From assembly GCA_024802545.1 (NCBI GenBank), contig CP103416.1:248001-312000 (forward strand): a DNA stretch of 64,000 nt, in the 5' to 3' direction. Source of the DNA: SAR92 clade bacterium H455 (lineage in GTDB: Bacteria > Pseudomonadota > Gammaproteobacteria > Pseudomonadales > Porticoccaceae). The translations under genes and the position numbers were made by a program. A model generated the notes under the pieces. The model ran no database searches, was not told the origin of the DNA, and was given only the letters and a program-made list of their open reading frames with translations. This document shows, piece after piece, positions 49,446 through 58,921 of the stretch. The stretch's first letter is position 1; each line of letters begins with the position of its first letter.

Positions 49446-51773
49446 ATGTTGGCGTCGCTGCGCAATATAGTGCAAGAGGTAAACAGTGCCCGCAGTCTTG
49501 GCGAGGTGCTGACAATTATTGTCAAAGAAGTGCGCTCGGCCATGCAGGCCGGTGTCTGTTCGGTTTATTTATTCGACGAATCCGATCAGCGCTATGTGCT
49601 GATGGCCACCGAAGGTCTGCGCCAAGAGTCGATTGGCAATGTGCGTTTGGCTATGCGCGAGGGGCTGGTGGGTCTGGTCGCCGCCCGAGAGGAGCCGCTT
49701 AATTTAAAAGACGCCGACAAGCATCCGAGCTTTGCCTATTTCGAAGAAACTGGCGAGAGCCCCTTTCACTCTTTTTTGGGTGTGCCAATAATTCATCACC
49801 GCAAGGTGCTGGGCATCTTGGTCTTACAGCAGGAAACCCAGAGACGCTTCGAGAGTGAAGAAGAAGCCTTTGTGGTGACTGTCTGCGCCCAGCTGTCGGG
49901 AGCCATCGCCCATGCAGAAGCCACCGGCGCACTGCGTCAACTGGCCTCGGCTGGGGGTGACAGGCTTCGCGAAGCATTGTTTCGCGGTATTCCCAGTTCA
50001 CCTGGTGTGGGTATTGGCCGGGTTGTCTTGGTTGCGCCAACCGCAGATCTCAAGTCAGTTCCCGAACGCTTTGCCACTGACATCCCCGCCGAGATAGAGG
50101 TATTCCGCACGGCCCTGGAGTCGGCCAAAGACGATATGCGCAATCTCAGCAAGGGGCTTGAGGGTAAGTTGAGCTCGGAAGAGATCGCGCTGTTTGATAT
50201 TTATATCCGCATGCTCGATGACCACTCTCTGGGTGGCGAAGTGATCGCGGCAATTGTTGATGGCCAGGCTGCTCAAAGCGCCTGGAGCTCGGTGATACTC
50301 AAACATGTGCGCACCTTTCGCAAAATGGATGATCCCTATCTCCGTGAGCGTGCCGCTGACGTAAATGATCTGGGTCGCCGTGTACTGGGTTATCTGCAGC
50401 GCAATGAAAAAAATACCCAGCCGCTGCCGCGACGGATTATTTTGGTCGGTGAAGATCTGTCTGCTTCGGCTCTGGCGGATATTCCGATAGACCGCTTGGT
50501 AGGCATAGTGTCGGTTAAAGGTTCGAGCAACTCCCATATGGCGATTGTCGGTCGCGCCCTAGGCGTACCCACAGTGATGGGCGCAGTTGATTTGCCCTGG
50601 ACCGAGATGGAAGGCCGCGAGTTAATTATTGATGGCTTTAGCGGCGATGTAATCAGCCGCGCGACCCGCCGTATGCGTCGCGCCTATCTGCATCGTCAGC
50701 GCCAGGAAAAGCTGCTGGCCAAGGACCTTGAAAGACTCCGTGATATTCTCTGTGTCACCCCGGATGGATTCTCCATTACCCTGTGGATTAATACTGGTCT
50801 GCGTCAGGATATTGCCCTGGCCTTAAAAAGCAGTGCCGAAGGTGTGGGTCTTTACCGCACTGAAATTCCGTTTTTTATGCGTTCGAGCTTTCCCACGGAA
50901 GATGAGCAAACCGAAATCTATCGCGAGCAATTGCAGGCTTTTGCGCCTAATCCAGTGACTATGCGGACATTAGATATAGGTGGCGATAAAGCGTTGCCCT
51001 ACTTCCCCATTGAAGAGGAAAACCCCTTTCTCGGCTGGCGCGGTATTCGTATCTCACTCGATCACCCAGAGATCTTTCTGATTCAGATTCGCGCCATGTT
51101 GCGCGCCAGTGAGGGGCTCAATAATCTGCGTATTATGCTACCCATGATCAGCAGTGTGCCTGAGCTGGACAGCGCCATGGAGCTGATCGACAGAGCCTGT
51201 AGGGAGCTCATACAAGAGGAGGGCTATAATCTTGAAAAGCCCGCCATCGGCGCGATGATCGAAGTGCCGGCAGCGGTCTATCAAGTCAAAGAGATCGGTC
51301 GGCGGGTAGATTTTCTCTCTGTAGGCACTAACGATTTGACTCAGTATCTACTCGCTGTAGACCGTAATAATCCGCGGGTTGCAGACCTTTATCACTCCCT
51401 GCATCCAGCGGTTTTGCGCGCTTTAAAAAGTATTATTGAGCAGGCCGATGCGGTGAACTGTCAGGTCAGTGTTTGTGGTGAGATGGCCGGTGATCCCCTC
51501 TCAGCGGTTATACTAATGGGTTTGGGTTACGACCACCTATCTATGAGTGCCAACAGCTTGCTAAAAGTGAAATCTATGCTCAGTCAGGTGTCAAAAGCCG
51601 AGGCTCAGAGTTTGGCCAAACGCGCGCTGCGCATGTCTGACGCGGGTTCTGTTTCTCAATTACTCTCTGATGCTCTCAGTCGACCAGAGCTGGTGAAGCT
51701 CTATCGCCCAGCCGAGCTTGATGAGAAGGCCGGCTTTTCAGACAGTTTGACTAGCCTTAAGCTGGTTAAATAG
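49446..51773 (+). CDS. ptsP: PTS-Ntr phosphoenolpyruvate-protein phosphotransferase PtsP (EI-Ntr)
   Basis: First enzyme of the nitrogen-related PTS (775 residues). A GAF domain (~1-160) precedes the EI part; the phosphorylated His is H364 in SSNSHMAIVGR, and the PEP-binding barrel has FMRSSFPTEDEQ, MRTLDIGGDKALPY and SVCGEMAGDP. It signals nitrogen/carbon status through NPr and EIIA-Ntr, which are not in the window. rppH-ptsP is a conserved pair. Confidence 0.96.
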   Translation: MLASLRNIVQEVNSARSLGEVLTIIVKEVRSAMQAGVCSVYLFDESDQRYVLMATEGLRQESIGNVRLAMREGLVGLVAAREEPLNLKDADKHPSFAYFEETGESPFHSFLGVPIIHHRKVLGILVLQQETQRRFESEEEAFVVTVCAQLSGAIAHAEATGALRQLASAGGDRLREALFRGIPSSPGVGIGRVVLVAPTADLKSVPERFATDIPAEIEVFRTALESAKDDMRNLSKGLEGKLSSEEIALFDIYIRMLDDHSLGGEVIAAIVDGQAAQSAWSSVILKHVRTFRKMDDPYLRERAADVNDLGRRVLGYLQRNEKNTQPLPRRIILVGEDLSASALADIPIDRLVGIVSVKGSSNSHMAIVGRALGVPTVMGAVDLPWTEMEGRELIIDGFSGDVISRATRRMRRAYLHRQRQEKLLAKDLERLRDILCVTPDGFSITLWINTGLRQDIALALKSSAEGVGLYRTEIPFFMRSSFPTEDEQTEIYREQLQAFAPNPVTMRTLDIGGDKALPYFPIEEENPFLGWRGIRISLDHPEIFLIQIRAMLRASEGLNNLRIMLPMISSVPELDSAMELIDRACRELIQEEGYNLEKPAIGAMIEVPAAVYQVKEIGRRVDFLSVGTNDLTQYLLAVDRNNPRVADLYHSLHPAVLRALKSIIEQADAVNCQVSVCGEMAGDPLSAVILMGLGYDHLSMSANSLLKVKSMLSQVSKAEAQSLAKRALRMSDAGSVSQLLSDALSRPELVKLYRPAELDEKAGFSDSLTSLKLVK

Positions 51774-51775
51774 CC

Positions 51776-52540
51776 TTAAAAAGTAAATATCTCGCTCTGC
51801 TCTGCAATACCTTTTATATAAGTCTGTTCGGCAACACTGCTGCCTGAGTTAGAAAGCACAATCGAGGTTGATGCCCTGGTGCCGTAATCTTCTGCAACAA
51901 TAAACGCTGAGGACAGACGTCGCTCCCAGTCTGCGGAGACGCCGGTATCGGGGAGCAAGTGGTCGGGATAGTTTTGATTTTTCTCTAGAAGGCCCAACAG
52001 ATCGTCGAATATTTGTTGATTATTGCGCTGATCGCCCAGGGTCTCTGTGAGCCGTTGCCGAGCGTAGTCAACCTTCGGCCATGGGCTGTCCAACAGATGA
52101 TTGCTCAGGGCATAAATGCCGGGCTCAAGACTGCGGACCTGGTTATTGAAATTATTCAAATAGAGCAGTTGCTCGCCATCGTAAATTAGCAGATTAAATC
52201 CGCCATACAGATCCAAACTCTCAAGCACCGAATCCACCCAGCTCTGAGCCGAGGCCTGGGAGCAGAGAAAATCAGTTACTAGGTTGCCCCGTGATTTGGG
52301 TCGCGCCTCGTGAAACCCTGGCTTAGAGAAGTCTCTAAAGTTGGTCACCGCGGCGAAACGGCCACTGTGGGAGAGCCCCATCCAGGTTCCCCCCTCCTTC
52401 TTATCGCGACCGGCCAGCACAGGCATATCCTGCCACCAATGCATGGGCAGAGTTGGACGCTGATAGAACTCATCGCGATTTGAACAGACGGCGAGAGCGA
52501 TATCTGGGCGGTGATTAAAGGCGATCGCAAGTAGGCACAT
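51776..52540 (-). CDS. NRDE-family protein (TANGO2-like)
   Basis: A 254-residue protein with the family signature MCLLAIAFN at the start and SNRDEFYQRPT around residue 20, then GRDKKEGGTWMGLS and a GNLVTDFL segment. NRDE/TANGO2 proteins lack an agreed biochemical role. It converges with ptsP (stops 2 bp apart). Confidence 0.88.
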   Translation of the reverse strand: MCLLAIAFNHRPDIALAVCSNRDEFYQRPTLPMHWWQDMPVLAGRDKKEGGTWMGLSHSGRFAAVTNFRDFSKPGFHEARPKSRGNLVTDFLCSQASAQSWVDSVLESLDLYGGFNLLIYDGEQLLYLNNFNNQVRSLEPGIYALSNHLLDSPWPKVDYARQRLTETLGDQRNNQQIFDDLLGLLEKNQNYPDHLLPDTGVSADWERRLSSAFIVAEDYGTRASTSIVLSNSGSSVAEQTYIKGIAEQSEIFTF

Positions 52541-52706
52541 GGCGGGCAGTGTAGCTTTTTAGCGTTTTAGTTTAGTTTTATTTTTGGTATTTTATTCGAA
52601 TCGCTCTATATGAATAGCTTTATTTTATCCCTTTATTCAATCGCCGCGTGGCAGCTGCATAGATAAAAAGTTATCATCAGCGCAGAATTAAAACTTGAGA
52701 AACGCA

Positions 52707-53549
52707 ATGCTAAATTATCCACAGATCGACCCAGTCGCGCTGTCACTAGGACCGTTTGAATTGGCGGGTACGGTTATTGGTCCACTGCAGGTGCACTGGT
52801 ATGGCATTATGTACCTGTTGGCGTTCACCTGTGCTTGGTTATTGGCAAGTCGCAACAGCCAGCGTCCCTGGTCGCCGATCGTTAAAACCCAGGTTGAAGA
52901 TCTGATTGTGTTTGGTGCCTGGGGGGTGATTCTCGGCGGCCGTTTTGGCTATATGCTGTTTTACAGCGCCGACAAATGGCTCGCCGATCCTGGTATGATT
53001 TTTCGCATCTGGGAAGGTGGTATGTCATTCCATGGCGGCCTGCTCGGCGTTGCCCTTGCCCTTATGCTCTATGCGCGCAAGCATAAACTCTCGTTTCTCA
53101 GCCTTGCTGACTTTGTTGTGCCGTTGGTGCCAGCGGGCCTGTTCTTTGGTCGCCTGGGGAACTTTGTCGGTCAGGAGCTCTGGGGCCGTCCCACTGATCT
53201 GTCTTGGGGCATGCTGTTCCCTGCTGACCCAGAGCAATTGGCGCGCCACCCTTCGCAATTGTATGAAGCCTTTCTCGAGGGCGCGGTGCTGTTCTTGATT
53301 ATCAACTGGTATGCCAGAAAGCCACGTCTATTTGGCGAAGTCTCGGGCCTGTTTTTAATTCTCTACGGCGCCTTCCGCTTTGCTGTTGAGTTTGTCCGCC
53401 AGCCAGATCCCCAGTTTGCTCTAGATTCAGGTGCGGCGGAGTTGCTCGGTTGGATGACTCGCGGTCAGACTCTCTGTGTGCCGATGATTCTCTTCGGTCT
53501 CTGGTTAATGCGCAAATCCCTGCGCGCACTTGTCAGCCGCAAGGCATAA
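52707..53549 (+). CDS. lgt: Prolipoprotein diacylglyceryl transferase
   Basis: Inner-membrane enzyme (280 residues, about seven helices) that attaches diacylglycerol to the lipobox Cys. Motifs include VHWYGIMYL, LGGRFGYMLFY, GGMSFHGGLLG with the essential His, and PAGLFFGRLGNFVGQE. An extra ~10 residues (ELAGTVIGPL) precede the first conserved motif. ATG 52707 is preferred to TTG 52695. It is followed 9 bp on by thyA, the usual order. Confidence 0.94.
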   Translation: MLNYPQIDPVALSLGPFELAGTVIGPLQVHWYGIMYLLAFTCAWLLASRNSQRPWSPIVKTQVEDLIVFGAWGVILGGRFGYMLFYSADKWLADPGMIFRIWEGGMSFHGGLLGVALALMLYARKHKLSFLSLADFVVPLVPAGLFFGRLGNFVGQELWGRPTDLSWGMLFPADPEQLARHPSQLYEAFLEGAVLFLIINWYARKPRLFGEVSGLFLILYGAFRFAVEFVRQPDPQFALDSGAAELLGWMTRGQTLCVPMILFGLWLMRKSLRALVSRKA

Positions 53550-53558
53550 GAGTTTTTC

Positions 53559-54464
53559 ATGCAACAATATTTAGATTTAATTAAACATATTCGCGATCAC
53601 GGCGTTAAAAAAGAAGATCGCACCGGCACCGGTACCCAGAGTATCTTTGGCTATCAGATGCGCTTTGATTTGAGCAAGGGCTTTCCCTTGGTGACCACTA
53701 AAAAAGTTCACCTCAAATCCATACTCCATGAACTGCTGTGGTTTATTCGCGGCGATACCAATATTCGCTACCTGGTTGAAAATGGCGTCGGCATCTGGAA
53801 TGACTGGCCCTACCAGAACTGGCTGCGCGAGACTGACCAAGAAGCGGCCTACCCTATGTATTCGCCGGAGTGGAACACAAAAAAGACGGAGTTTGTTCAG
53901 CGCATTAAGGACGACGATGGGTTTGCTCAGCAGTACGGCGATCTGGGACCTGTGTACGGTCATCAGTGGCGCAACTTTGAAGGCGTAGATCAGCTTGCTC
54001 AGGTGGTTGAAGAGATCAAAACCAACCCCGATTCGCGACGCTTAATAGTGTCGGCATGGAATCCAAAAGATATTCCGGTAATGGTTAAATCGGGTCTACC
54101 GCCCTGTCACAGCCTATTCCAGTTTTATGTCACCGAGGGGCGTCTCTCCTGTCAGCTCTATCAGCGCAGTGCCGACGTGTTTCTCGGGGTGCCGTTTAAT
54201 ATTGCCTCCTATGCCATATTGACCCTGATGATTGCCCAGGTATGCGGTCTTAAGCCTGGTGATTTCGTCCACACCTTTGGCGATGCACACCTCTACAGCA
54301 ACCATATGGATCAGGTGGAGGAGCTGTTCTCCCGCGAGACTTATCCGCTGCCGACGCTGGCGATCAATGCCGATGTCGACAACCTATTTGATTTTGTTTT
54401 TGACGACTTTGAATTGCTCGACTATCAGAGTCATGGACCCATTTCTGCACCTGTAGCGGTCTGA
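53559..54464 (+). CDS. thyA: Thymidylate synthase (long form)
   Basis: Converts dUMP to dTMP using methylene-THF. The catalytic Cys is C183 in [11 protein letters not shown], and the [10 protein letters not shown] and [18 protein letters not shown] segments are intact. At 301 residues it is about 37 longer than E. coli ThyA; the extra length is an insertion at ~84-126 before GDLGPVYG, as in the Lactobacillus-type long form. Confidence 0.95.
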   Translation: MQQYLDLIKHIRDHGVKKEDRTGTGTQSIFGYQMRFDLSKGFPLVTTKKVHLKSILHELLWFIRGDTNIRYLVENGVGIWNDWPYQNWLRETDQEAAYPMYSPEWNTKKTEFVQRIKDDDGFAQQYGDLGPVYGHQWRNFEGVDQLAQVVEEIKTNPDSRRLIVSAWNPKDIPVMVKSGLPPCHSLFQFYVTEGRLSCQLYQRSADVFLGVPFNIASYAILTLMIAQVCGLKPGDFVHTFGDAHLYSNHMDQVEELFSRETYPLPTLAINADVDNLFDFVFDDFELLDYQSHGPISAPVAV

Positions 54465-54483
54465 CCGCGCCTGAGACAATATT

Positions 54484-54987
54484 ATGCAAGTATCTTTGAT
54501 TGTGGCCGTAAGCCGTAACGGTGTAATTGGTCTGAATAATCAGCTGCCCTGGCATTTACCAGAAGACCTCAAATACTTTAAGTCTGTGACCATGGGCAAG
54601 CCCTTGATTATGGGCCGCAAGACCTATGACTCCATTGGCCGACCTCTTCCCGGGCGCACTAACATAGTGATCACCCGCGACCCTGAATGGCGAGCCGAAG
54701 GTGTTCAGGTTGCGCAAACCTTGCTCCAGGCCATGACTCTGGCGCGTTTAGCTTGCGCTGATGCTGGGGCCGAAGAAATTATGGTGATTGGCGGCGAGCA
54801 AATCTATCGCCTGACATTGCCGGTTGCCGACCGCCTCTACCTAACTGAAGTTCAGGCTCAAGTAGAGGGCGATGCATTCTTCCCCGACTATGATTTAGAG
54901 CAATGGCATCAGGTCAGTGAGCAGTTACCTGAGAAAACCGACACCCATCCCTACAGATATCTGGTCTTGGAACGAAAGCCCAGTTAG
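54484..54987 (+). CDS. folA: Dihydrofolate reductase
   Basis: NADPH-dependent enzyme (167 residues) regenerating THF after ThyA. The opening VAVSRNGVIGLNNQLPWHLPEDL and GRKTYDSIGRPLPGR segments and the later MVIGGEQIY motif are typical. It sits 19 bp after thyA and closes the lgt-thyA-folA run. Confidence 0.95.
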   Translation: MQVSLIVAVSRNGVIGLNNQLPWHLPEDLKYFKSVTMGKPLIMGRKTYDSIGRPLPGRTNIVITRDPEWRAEGVQVAQTLLQAMTLARLACADAGAEEIMVIGGEQIYRLTLPVADRLYLTEVQAQVEGDAFFPDYDLEQWHQVSEQLPEKTDTHPYRYLVLERKPS

Positions 54988-55006
54988 TTGTTACATTAGG
55001 TAACAA
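54988..55006. promoter_or_regulatory. 19-bp palindrome after folA
   Basis: A perfect 7-bp inverted repeat (ttgttac / gtaacaa) with a five-base centre begins directly at the folA stop. A second palindrome (cctcaa-a-ttgagg) lies at 55032-55044. They may be operators for the downstream operon or a weak transcript end; neither has a T-run. Confidence 0.35.
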
Positions 55007-55177
55007 AGCCAATCCCAATTAAGTTAGCCGACCTCAAATTGAGGCCACAGATTGATTCTTTTAGATCAGCCTGTTAAAAAGACGCACCAATAAAAATTGT
55101 CAGCTACTGGGCGAGTGTTATTTCCAGTGTTTGAGAATATAAAGATCATCAATCCGATAGACCCAGTTGAGGGAACT

Positions 55178-55960
55178 ATGAAAAAGCAACCACTAAAAGC
55201 ACTGGCCTTATGCGCCGTACTTGCCGGTGGCTTAACTGCAGTTGCAGTTCAGGCTACAGAAGTAAGTGAAGTGTTAAAAGCAGGAGCCGTTAAGGTTCAA
55301 GCCGCGAAAACAGCCCAGGAAAAAGTTGATCGCATCGCCGATCAAACCGACGGTCTGTTACAAGAATTCAAGCAAGTGAACAAGCAGATTGAGAGTCTGC
55401 GTGTTTATAACTCACAGCTTGAGCGCCAGATCGAAAGCCAGAAGCAAATGATGGCAGAGCTCGTTGAGTCGATTGAGAATGCTACTGTTATCGAGCGCGG
55501 TATATCGCCTTTAATGGAAAACATGCTCAAGGCACTGCGCACCTTTGTTGAGCTGGACGTTCCCTTCAAGACTGAAATGCGCGCTGAAGCTGTCGAAGCA
55601 CTTTTCGATAACCTCGATAGCGCCAAGTTCTCTTCAGCTGAAAAATTCCGTCAGATCCTCGAAATCTACGATATCGAGTCTGAGTACAGCCTGTCTCTTG
55701 AAACCTACCGCGATCTCATTGATATCAACGCTGATGGTTCTGAGGTTGAAGTAGACATGTTGCGCGTCGGCCGTGTTGCCCTGATGTATCAAACTAAAGA
55801 TAAGTCACAGACTGGTGCTTGGAACAAAGCTACTGGCTCTTGGGAAACTCTGGGTTCTGATTACCGTCGCCCTGTAGACCAAGGCATTCGCATCGCTAAG
55901 AAATTAGCGCCGCAGGATGTTATGGAAATGCCAATTAACGCTCCGGAGACTGCACAATGA
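55178..55960 (+). CDS. DUF3450 periplasmic coiled-coil protein of a TonB system
   Basis: Exported protein of 260 residues: signal peptide (cut near VQA, ~26), then a coiled coil (~40-100, rich in Glu/Gln/Lys) and a helical domain ending in DYRRPVDQGIRIAKKLAPQ. DUF3450 proteins occur almost only beside TtpC-type ExbB genes; the role is not defined. A gaggga site precedes the ATG, and the stop overlaps the next start (ATGA). Confidence 0.88.
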   Translation: MKKQPLKALALCAVLAGGLTAVAVQATEVSEVLKAGAVKVQAAKTAQEKVDRIADQTDGLLQEFKQVNKQIESLRVYNSQLERQIESQKQMMAELVESIENATVIERGISPLMENMLKALRTFVELDVPFKTEMRAEAVEALFDNLDSAKFSSAEKFRQILEIYDIESEYSLSLETYRDLIDINADGSEVEVDMLRVGRVALMYQTKDKSQTGAWNKATGSWETLGSDYRRPVDQGIRIAKKLAPQDVMEMPINAPETAQ

Positions 55961-57324
55961 AACTGAAATTCATTAAAGTTTGTGCCGCTTTCTTAGCTGC
56001 TGCAGTAAGCATGCCAGCGCTAACACAGGAAGCTAAATCACTCGAAGAACTGCTGAACATGATTCAGAGTTCAAAGATTTCTGAAACTCAGGAATATCGT
56101 GATCGTGAAGCTGACTTCAAGCGCGACCAGCGCAAGCAGGACGCAGAGCTTACTAAAGCGAAGAATACCAAGACTGCTGAAGAGCGTCGTTCTGATCGTC
56201 TGGAACAGACTATCCGTGACAACGAACTGAAGCTTATCGGTCTGCGTGAGCAGCGTGATAAGCGCCTCGGCTCTCTGAAGGAGTTATTTGGGCACCTGAC
56301 TGGCGCCGCCGGTGATATCCGCGCGAATCTAACTCAGTCTGTCGTAAGTGCTCAGATTCCTGGCCGTACCGAATTCCTCGATGAGTTGATTGAGAAGATG
56401 AGCAGTGACACTCGCTTGCCTTCTATCATGGACATTGAGAAGTTGTGGTTCGAGCAGCAGCGTGAAATGAACGAAAGTGGCCGTGTTGTTAAGTTTAACC
56501 GCACTGTACTGCGCGCTGATGGTTCACAAGAAGAAATGGAAGTTGTCCGTGTTGGTACTTACAACCTGATGGCTAACGGCATGTACCTAGAATACAGCCC
56601 AGAGAGTGGTCTGGTATCGGAGCTGGCGCGTCAGCCTTCTGGTCACCAGGGCAGCGCTGCAGATCTGCAAGAAGCAGTGAGTGGCTTTACCAAGGTGGGT
56701 CTGGATCCTACAGGACCACTGGGTGGCGGCTTGTTGCGCGCACTGATCAATACACCAACTCTGGTTGAGCGCTGGCACTTCGGCGGCATCGTAGGTTACG
56801 TCATCACTGGTGTATTCGTTGTCGCAATTCTGTTGGCCATCTGGCGCTTCATCTTCTTGCAAGGTGTCTCTTCTAGAGTATCTGCACAGCTTCGTACTCC
56901 TGGCACTGCTGATCTAACCAACCCATTGGGTCGCGTTCTCGCAGTGGCACAAGCCAACCCAGGTTTGGATCCAGAGTCTCTGGAGCTGAAGCTCCACGAA
57001 GCGGTACTTAAAGAACGTCCGGCTATTGAGTCTGGTCTGAGCTTGCTCAAAATCATCGCCATGGTTGCACCGCTACTTGGTCTGTTGGGTACGGTTACCG
57101 GTATGATTATTACCTTCCAGATGATTACTCTGTTTGGCGCTGGCGATCCTAAGGCTATGGCCGGCGGTATCTCTCAGGCACTGATTACAACAGTACTCGG
57201 CCTGGTAGTAGCTATCCCAACTGTATTGATGCACACATTGGTCAATGGCAAAGCACAGCGTGTTCTGCATATACTTGAAGAGCAGAGTGCAGGAATTGTT
57301 GCTGGTTCAGTAGAGGGTCGCTGA
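55957..57324 (+). CDS. TtpC-like MotA/TolQ/ExbB proton channel protein with periplasmic extension
   Basis: A 455-residue inner-membrane protein. A signal-like start and a ~260-residue charged, coiled-coil periplasmic region precede three membrane helices with the ExbB core (IAMVAPLLGLLGTVTGMI, DPKAMAGGISQALITTVLGLVVAIP). This is the build of Vibrio TtpC, needed for TonB2-dependent uptake. It is followed one base after its stop by a conventional small ExbB. Confidence 0.9.
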   Translation: MKLKFIKVCAAFLAAAVSMPALTQEAKSLEELLNMIQSSKISETQEYRDREADFKRDQRKQDAELTKAKNTKTAEERRSDRLEQTIRDNELKLIGLREQRDKRLGSLKELFGHLTGAAGDIRANLTQSVVSAQIPGRTEFLDELIEKMSSDTRLPSIMDIEKLWFEQQREMNESGRVVKFNRTVLRADGSQEEMEVVRVGTYNLMANGMYLEYSPESGLVSELARQPSGHQGSAADLQEAVSGFTKVGLDPTGPLGGGLLRALINTPTLVERWHFGGIVGYVITGVFVVAILLAIWRFIFLQGVSSRVSAQLRTPGTADLTNPLGRVLAVAQANPGLDPESLELKLHEAVLKERPAIESGLSLLKIIAMVAPLLGLLGTVTGMIITFQMITLFGAGDPKAMAGGISQALITTVLGLVVAIPTVLMHTLVNGKAQRVLHILEEQSAGIVAGSVEGR

Positions 57325-57325
57325 A

Positions 57326-57850
57326 ATGTTCTTCGTTGATACTATGGCAGAAGTTGGAAAGTTCATGGATTCAGGCGGCATGGTTCTTTGGGCCATTGTC
57401 GTCCTGCTGTTCGTGATGTGGACTCTCCTTTTCGAGCGCATGTGGTATCTCAAATCCAGCGTCAGTCAAGATGTTCAATTCGCACTTGATTCTTGGGAGG
57501 AGCGCTCTGAGCGCAAATCTAAGCGCGCACGTCAGATCAGAGAAAAGCTGATTTCTGAAGTGAGCGTCAAGATCGATGAGAACATTATGATGATCAAAAC
57601 TTTGGTTGCCCTTGCCCCGCTATTTGGGTTGCTGGGTACGGTAACCGGAATGATCGTGGTATTTGACGTAATGGCATTTACTGGTGGCGGTGACGCCAAG
57701 GCGATGGCAGGTGGTGTTTCTCAGGCGACTGTACCGACAATGTCGGGCATGGTTGCCGCGCTCTCTGGTGTATTCGGCATGACCTATGTCGAACGTGCTG
57801 CAGAGCGTGAGAAGCATTTGCTGGAAGATCATCTAACCATGGATCACTAA
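57326..57850 (+). CDS. ExbB-like biopolymer transport protein
   Basis: Proton-channel protein of 174 residues with three membrane helices and the core LVALAPLFGLLGTVTGMI and DAKAMAGGVSQATVPTMSG. It is the second ExbB-type gene of the operon, a smaller homologue of the preceding one, and would form the channel with ExbD. Confidence 0.92.
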   Translation: MFFVDTMAEVGKFMDSGGMVLWAIVVLLFVMWTLLFERMWYLKSSVSQDVQFALDSWEERSERKSKRARQIREKLISEVSVKIDENIMMIKTLVALAPLFGLLGTVTGMIVVFDVMAFTGGGDAKAMAGGVSQATVPTMSGMVAALSGVFGMTYVERAAEREKHLLEDHLTMDH

Positions 57851-57890
57851 CCGGAGCCTGTCACAGACAAGGTTCCAGTGAGAGAAAACT

Positions 57891-58295
57891 ATGCGCAATA
57901 GACAAACAGGATCACAGCCGCAGGGCGAGGCAATTGACCTTACCCCAATGCTGGATGTGGTTTTCATTATGCTGATCTTTTTCATTGTGACAGCATCGTT
58001 TATCAAACTCCCCGGTGTCGAGGTTAACAAAGTTGACGCTGATACCGCAGAAAACTACAAAAAGGTAGGTATTCTGGTGGCGGTAAGCGATAACAATGAA
58101 ATTTGGATTGATAAGAAGCGCGTTGAAACTACTGCGCTAAAAATCAATCTACAGAGACTGTATAACGAAAACCCAAAGGGCGGCATGGTTATCCAAGCCG
58201 ACAATGAATCGAATATTGAAGTAGTCGCCAAGGTGGCCGATGTCGCAACAGACATTGGTATCCGTCCGGTGGCAATTTCGGTAGAACAAGACTGA
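57891..58295 (+). CDS. ExbD-like biopolymer transport protein
   Basis: A 134-residue protein with one N-terminal membrane helix and a periplasmic domain. The essential Asp lies in the helix start DLTPMLDVVFIMLIFFIV. The C-terminal part (IQADNESNIEVVAKVADVATDIGI) is the usual ExbD/TolR fold. A gagag site precedes the ATG. Confidence 0.94.
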   Translation: MRNRQTGSQPQGEAIDLTPMLDVVFIMLIFFIVTASFIKLPGVEVNKVDADTAENYKKVGILVAVSDNNEIWIDKKRVETTALKINLQRLYNENPKGGMVIQADNESNIEVVAKVADVATDIGIRPVAISVEQD

Positions 58296-58305
58296 GTTGA
58301 TAAGT

Positions 58306-58914
58306 ATGGCCTTTATCAGAATTGGTATTTCTGCTGCACTTGGTGTTCTGGTTACCTTTGCGTTGATCATTTTGATGTACAAATTGATCGACTCGGGCAA
58401 CAAAGACTTGGATGAAAAAGAGACGATTAAAATCGCCGACTTTCTCCATGTCGACAGACAGTTGACCGAAAATGCGAAACAGACCCAAGTTGAAAAGCCT
58501 GAAGATCCGGAAACTCCTCCACCGGATATTCCAGAAGACAATATTGAGTTTGAAGTTCCTGAGAATGCAATCAGCATGGCCGCTCCGGCAGCTAACGCTA
58601 ACCTGAAGATCGGTGGTGCTGGTGGATTTGCACGAGACTCTGACTATATTCCTGTCTATGTACCCCAGCCACAGTATCCGCGCCGCGCTCAAACTCGCGG
58701 CAAAGAAGGCTACGCAGTGATTGAAGTGATTATTACCACAACTGGTGGTACTCGCGATCCGATCATGGTCGAAGAATTCCCAGAAGGCTGGGGCTTTGGT
58801 CGAGCTGCATTGAAGGCGGCGTCTAAGCTTAAGTACAACCCGCGGGTTGTAGATGGCGTAGGTCAAGAAGTGCCTGGTGTGCTGTATAAATTTACTTTCC
58901 AGATGGCAAAATAA
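58306..58914 (+). CDS. TonB2-like energy transducer
   Basis: A 202-residue TonB-family protein: N-terminal membrane anchor (~5-25), short Pro/Glu linker (PEDPETPPPDIPED), and a C-terminal TonB domain starting YVPQPQYPRRAQTRGKEG. The linker is much shorter than in E. coli TonB, as in TonB2-type proteins. ATG 58306 is preferred to TTG 58297. It should energise outer-membrane receptors, none of which is in the window. Confidence 0.92.
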   Translation: MAFIRIGISAALGVLVTFALIILMYKLIDSGNKDLDEKETIKIADFLHVDRQLTENAKQTQVEKPEDPETPPPDIPEDNIEFEVPENAISMAAPAANANLKIGGAGGFARDSDYIPVYVPQPQYPRRAQTRGKEGYAVIEVIITTTGGTRDPIMVEEFPEGWGFGRAALKAASKLKYNPRVVDGVGQEVPGVLYKFTFQMAK

Positions 58915-58921
58915 GGGGTCA

